A stretch of DNA of 5,051 nt, from contig JAOAFP010000107.1 of NCBI GenBank assembly GCA_026416215.1, positions 1 through 5,051 on the forward strand, in the 5' to 3' direction. Position 1 is the first letter of the stretch. Each line of letters starts with the position of its first letter. Positions 4,566 through 5,051 of the stretch are shown here, piece by piece. A model generated the notes under the pieces. It did no database searches. It was not told the DNA's origin and was given only the letters and a program-made list of their open reading frames with translations. Source of the stretch: Negativicutes bacterium (GTDB lineage: Bacteria > Bacillota > Negativicutes > SKW292). Made by a program: the position numbers and the translations under genes.

Positions 4566-5051
4566 TGGTCTACCGGTTCTGGCTGCTGGCCGCCCGGCTG
4601 GTCGGCCTGCTGCCCGCGTGGTTGCTGCCGCCGCTGGCGGCCGGACTGGGGCTGGTGGCCTGGTTTCTGATTCCGGGCTGGCGGCGCGATATGGCGATTA
4701 GCAATGCCTGCTGCTGCCTGGGCTGTGGCGAACGGCAGGCCCGGCGGATTGTCAGAAGCAGTGTTGCGAATTTGGCGATGAACGCCCTCGAGTTTGCCCG
4801 GCTGCCGGGACTGGGACATAACAACCTGGCCTGCCATGTCGAATTCTGCCGCCGGGAGGTGGTGGATGAGGCTCTGGACCGGGGACGGGGAGTGATTCTG
4901 GTCACCGGGCATTGCGGCAACTGGGAATTGCTGGGGGCAGCCCTGGCCATTGCCGGGATTCCTACTGTGGCGGTGGCCGCCCGTCAGCACGGAGCGGCTG
5001 CCGACCGGCTGATCAACCGGCTGCGTTCGTCCAGCGGCATGGAAGTGGCGG
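4565..5051 (+). CDS. LpxL/HtrB-type lipid A acyltransferase, N-terminal part
   Basis: The gene starts at ATG 4565, sharing one base with the lpxD stop, and runs off the window after 162 codons without a stop. Residues 5-36 are hydrophobic (FWLLAARLVGLL..., ending in a Trp/Phe-rich segment), the N-terminal membrane anchor of this family. The catalytic HX4E motif is present as TGHCGNWE with His116 and Glu121, after VILV, the classic arrangement of lysophospholipid acyltransferases of the LpxL/LpxM group. These enzymes add secondary acyl chains to lipid A precursors at the inner-membrane cytoplasmic face, using acyl-ACP. A cysteine cluster (Cys49, 50, 51, 54) lies between anchor and catalytic domain, where relatives usually have an N-x-x-x-x-F-type segment. 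No good ribosome site precedes it, so translation probably depends on coupling to lpxD. Which acyl position it modifies cannot be told. Confidence 0.9.
   Translation, partial: MVYRFWLLAARLVGLLPAWLLPPLAAGLGLVAWFLIPGWRRDMAISNACCCLGCGERQARRIVRSSVANLAMNALEFARLPGLGHNNLACHVEFCRREVVDEALDRGRGVILVTGHCGNWELLGAALAIAGIPTVAVAARQHGAAADRLINRLRSSSGMEVA

Noticed and set aside
4570..4990. Minus-strand frames opposite the acyltransferase gene
   Set aside because: They are shadows of the clearly coding + strand frame that carries the HX4E motif.

Overview
The window is a GC-rich, densely packed piece of a Gram-negative-type (diderm) bacterial genome with every recognisable gene on the + strand. It covers two linked themes: the end of a GDP-L-fucose sugar-nucleotide pathway, and the start of an outer-membrane / lipid A biogenesis cluster. 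The order Skp/OmpH-like genes, then lpxD, then a lipid A-type acyltransferase recalls the widespread skp-lpxD neighbourhood. Several OmpH-family genes in a row, strong AGGAGG-like ribosome sites and a lipid A gene cluster suggest a diderm Firmicute (Negativicutes, Sporomusa-like). That placement is inference from gene content and style; no rRNA or marker gene is present to confirm it.

Layout. Positions 1-21 are an uninterrupted run of G that is probably a contig-edge sequencing artefact. 1-231 is the C-terminal end of GDP-mannose 4,6-dehydratase (gmd), followed after 4 nt by a complete GDP-L-fucose synthase gene (fcl, 236-1210). A 141-bp intergenic region carries a convincing extended -10 promoter (1268-1296) and a small hairpin at the predicted transcript 5' end. 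Then come three successive genes of OmpH/Skp type: a 157-aa exported protein (1352-1825), a 323-aa enlarged and divergent coiled-coil protein with an N-terminal hydrophobic anchor (1919-2890), and a 140-aa lipoprotein (3051-3473). A strong intrinsic terminator (1876-1910) lies between the first and second and almost touches the ribosome site of the second. Before the third, a -10 box (2997-3002) is preceded by a perfect 15-bp tandem repeat and a short dyad. lpxD (3531-4565) follows, and a LpxL/HtrB-type acyltransferase (from 4565, overlapping the lpxD stop by 1 nt) runs off the window end.

How they work together. Gmd and Fcl convert GDP-mannose to GDP-L-fucose, a donor for surface polysaccharide such as O-antigen or capsule. 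LpxD adds the N-linked acyl chain during lipid A synthesis, and the LpxL-like enzyme adds a later acyl chain. The OmpH/Skp-like proteins would act in the periplasm as holdases for outer-membrane proteins. The window therefore looks like envelope-assembly DNA. The most notable aspect is three OmpH-like paralogues with three different predicted export/anchoring modes, separated by distinct regulatory signals. I saw no tRNA, rRNA, CRISPR array, insertion sequence or phage gene, and no gene-free stretch longer than 300 bases.
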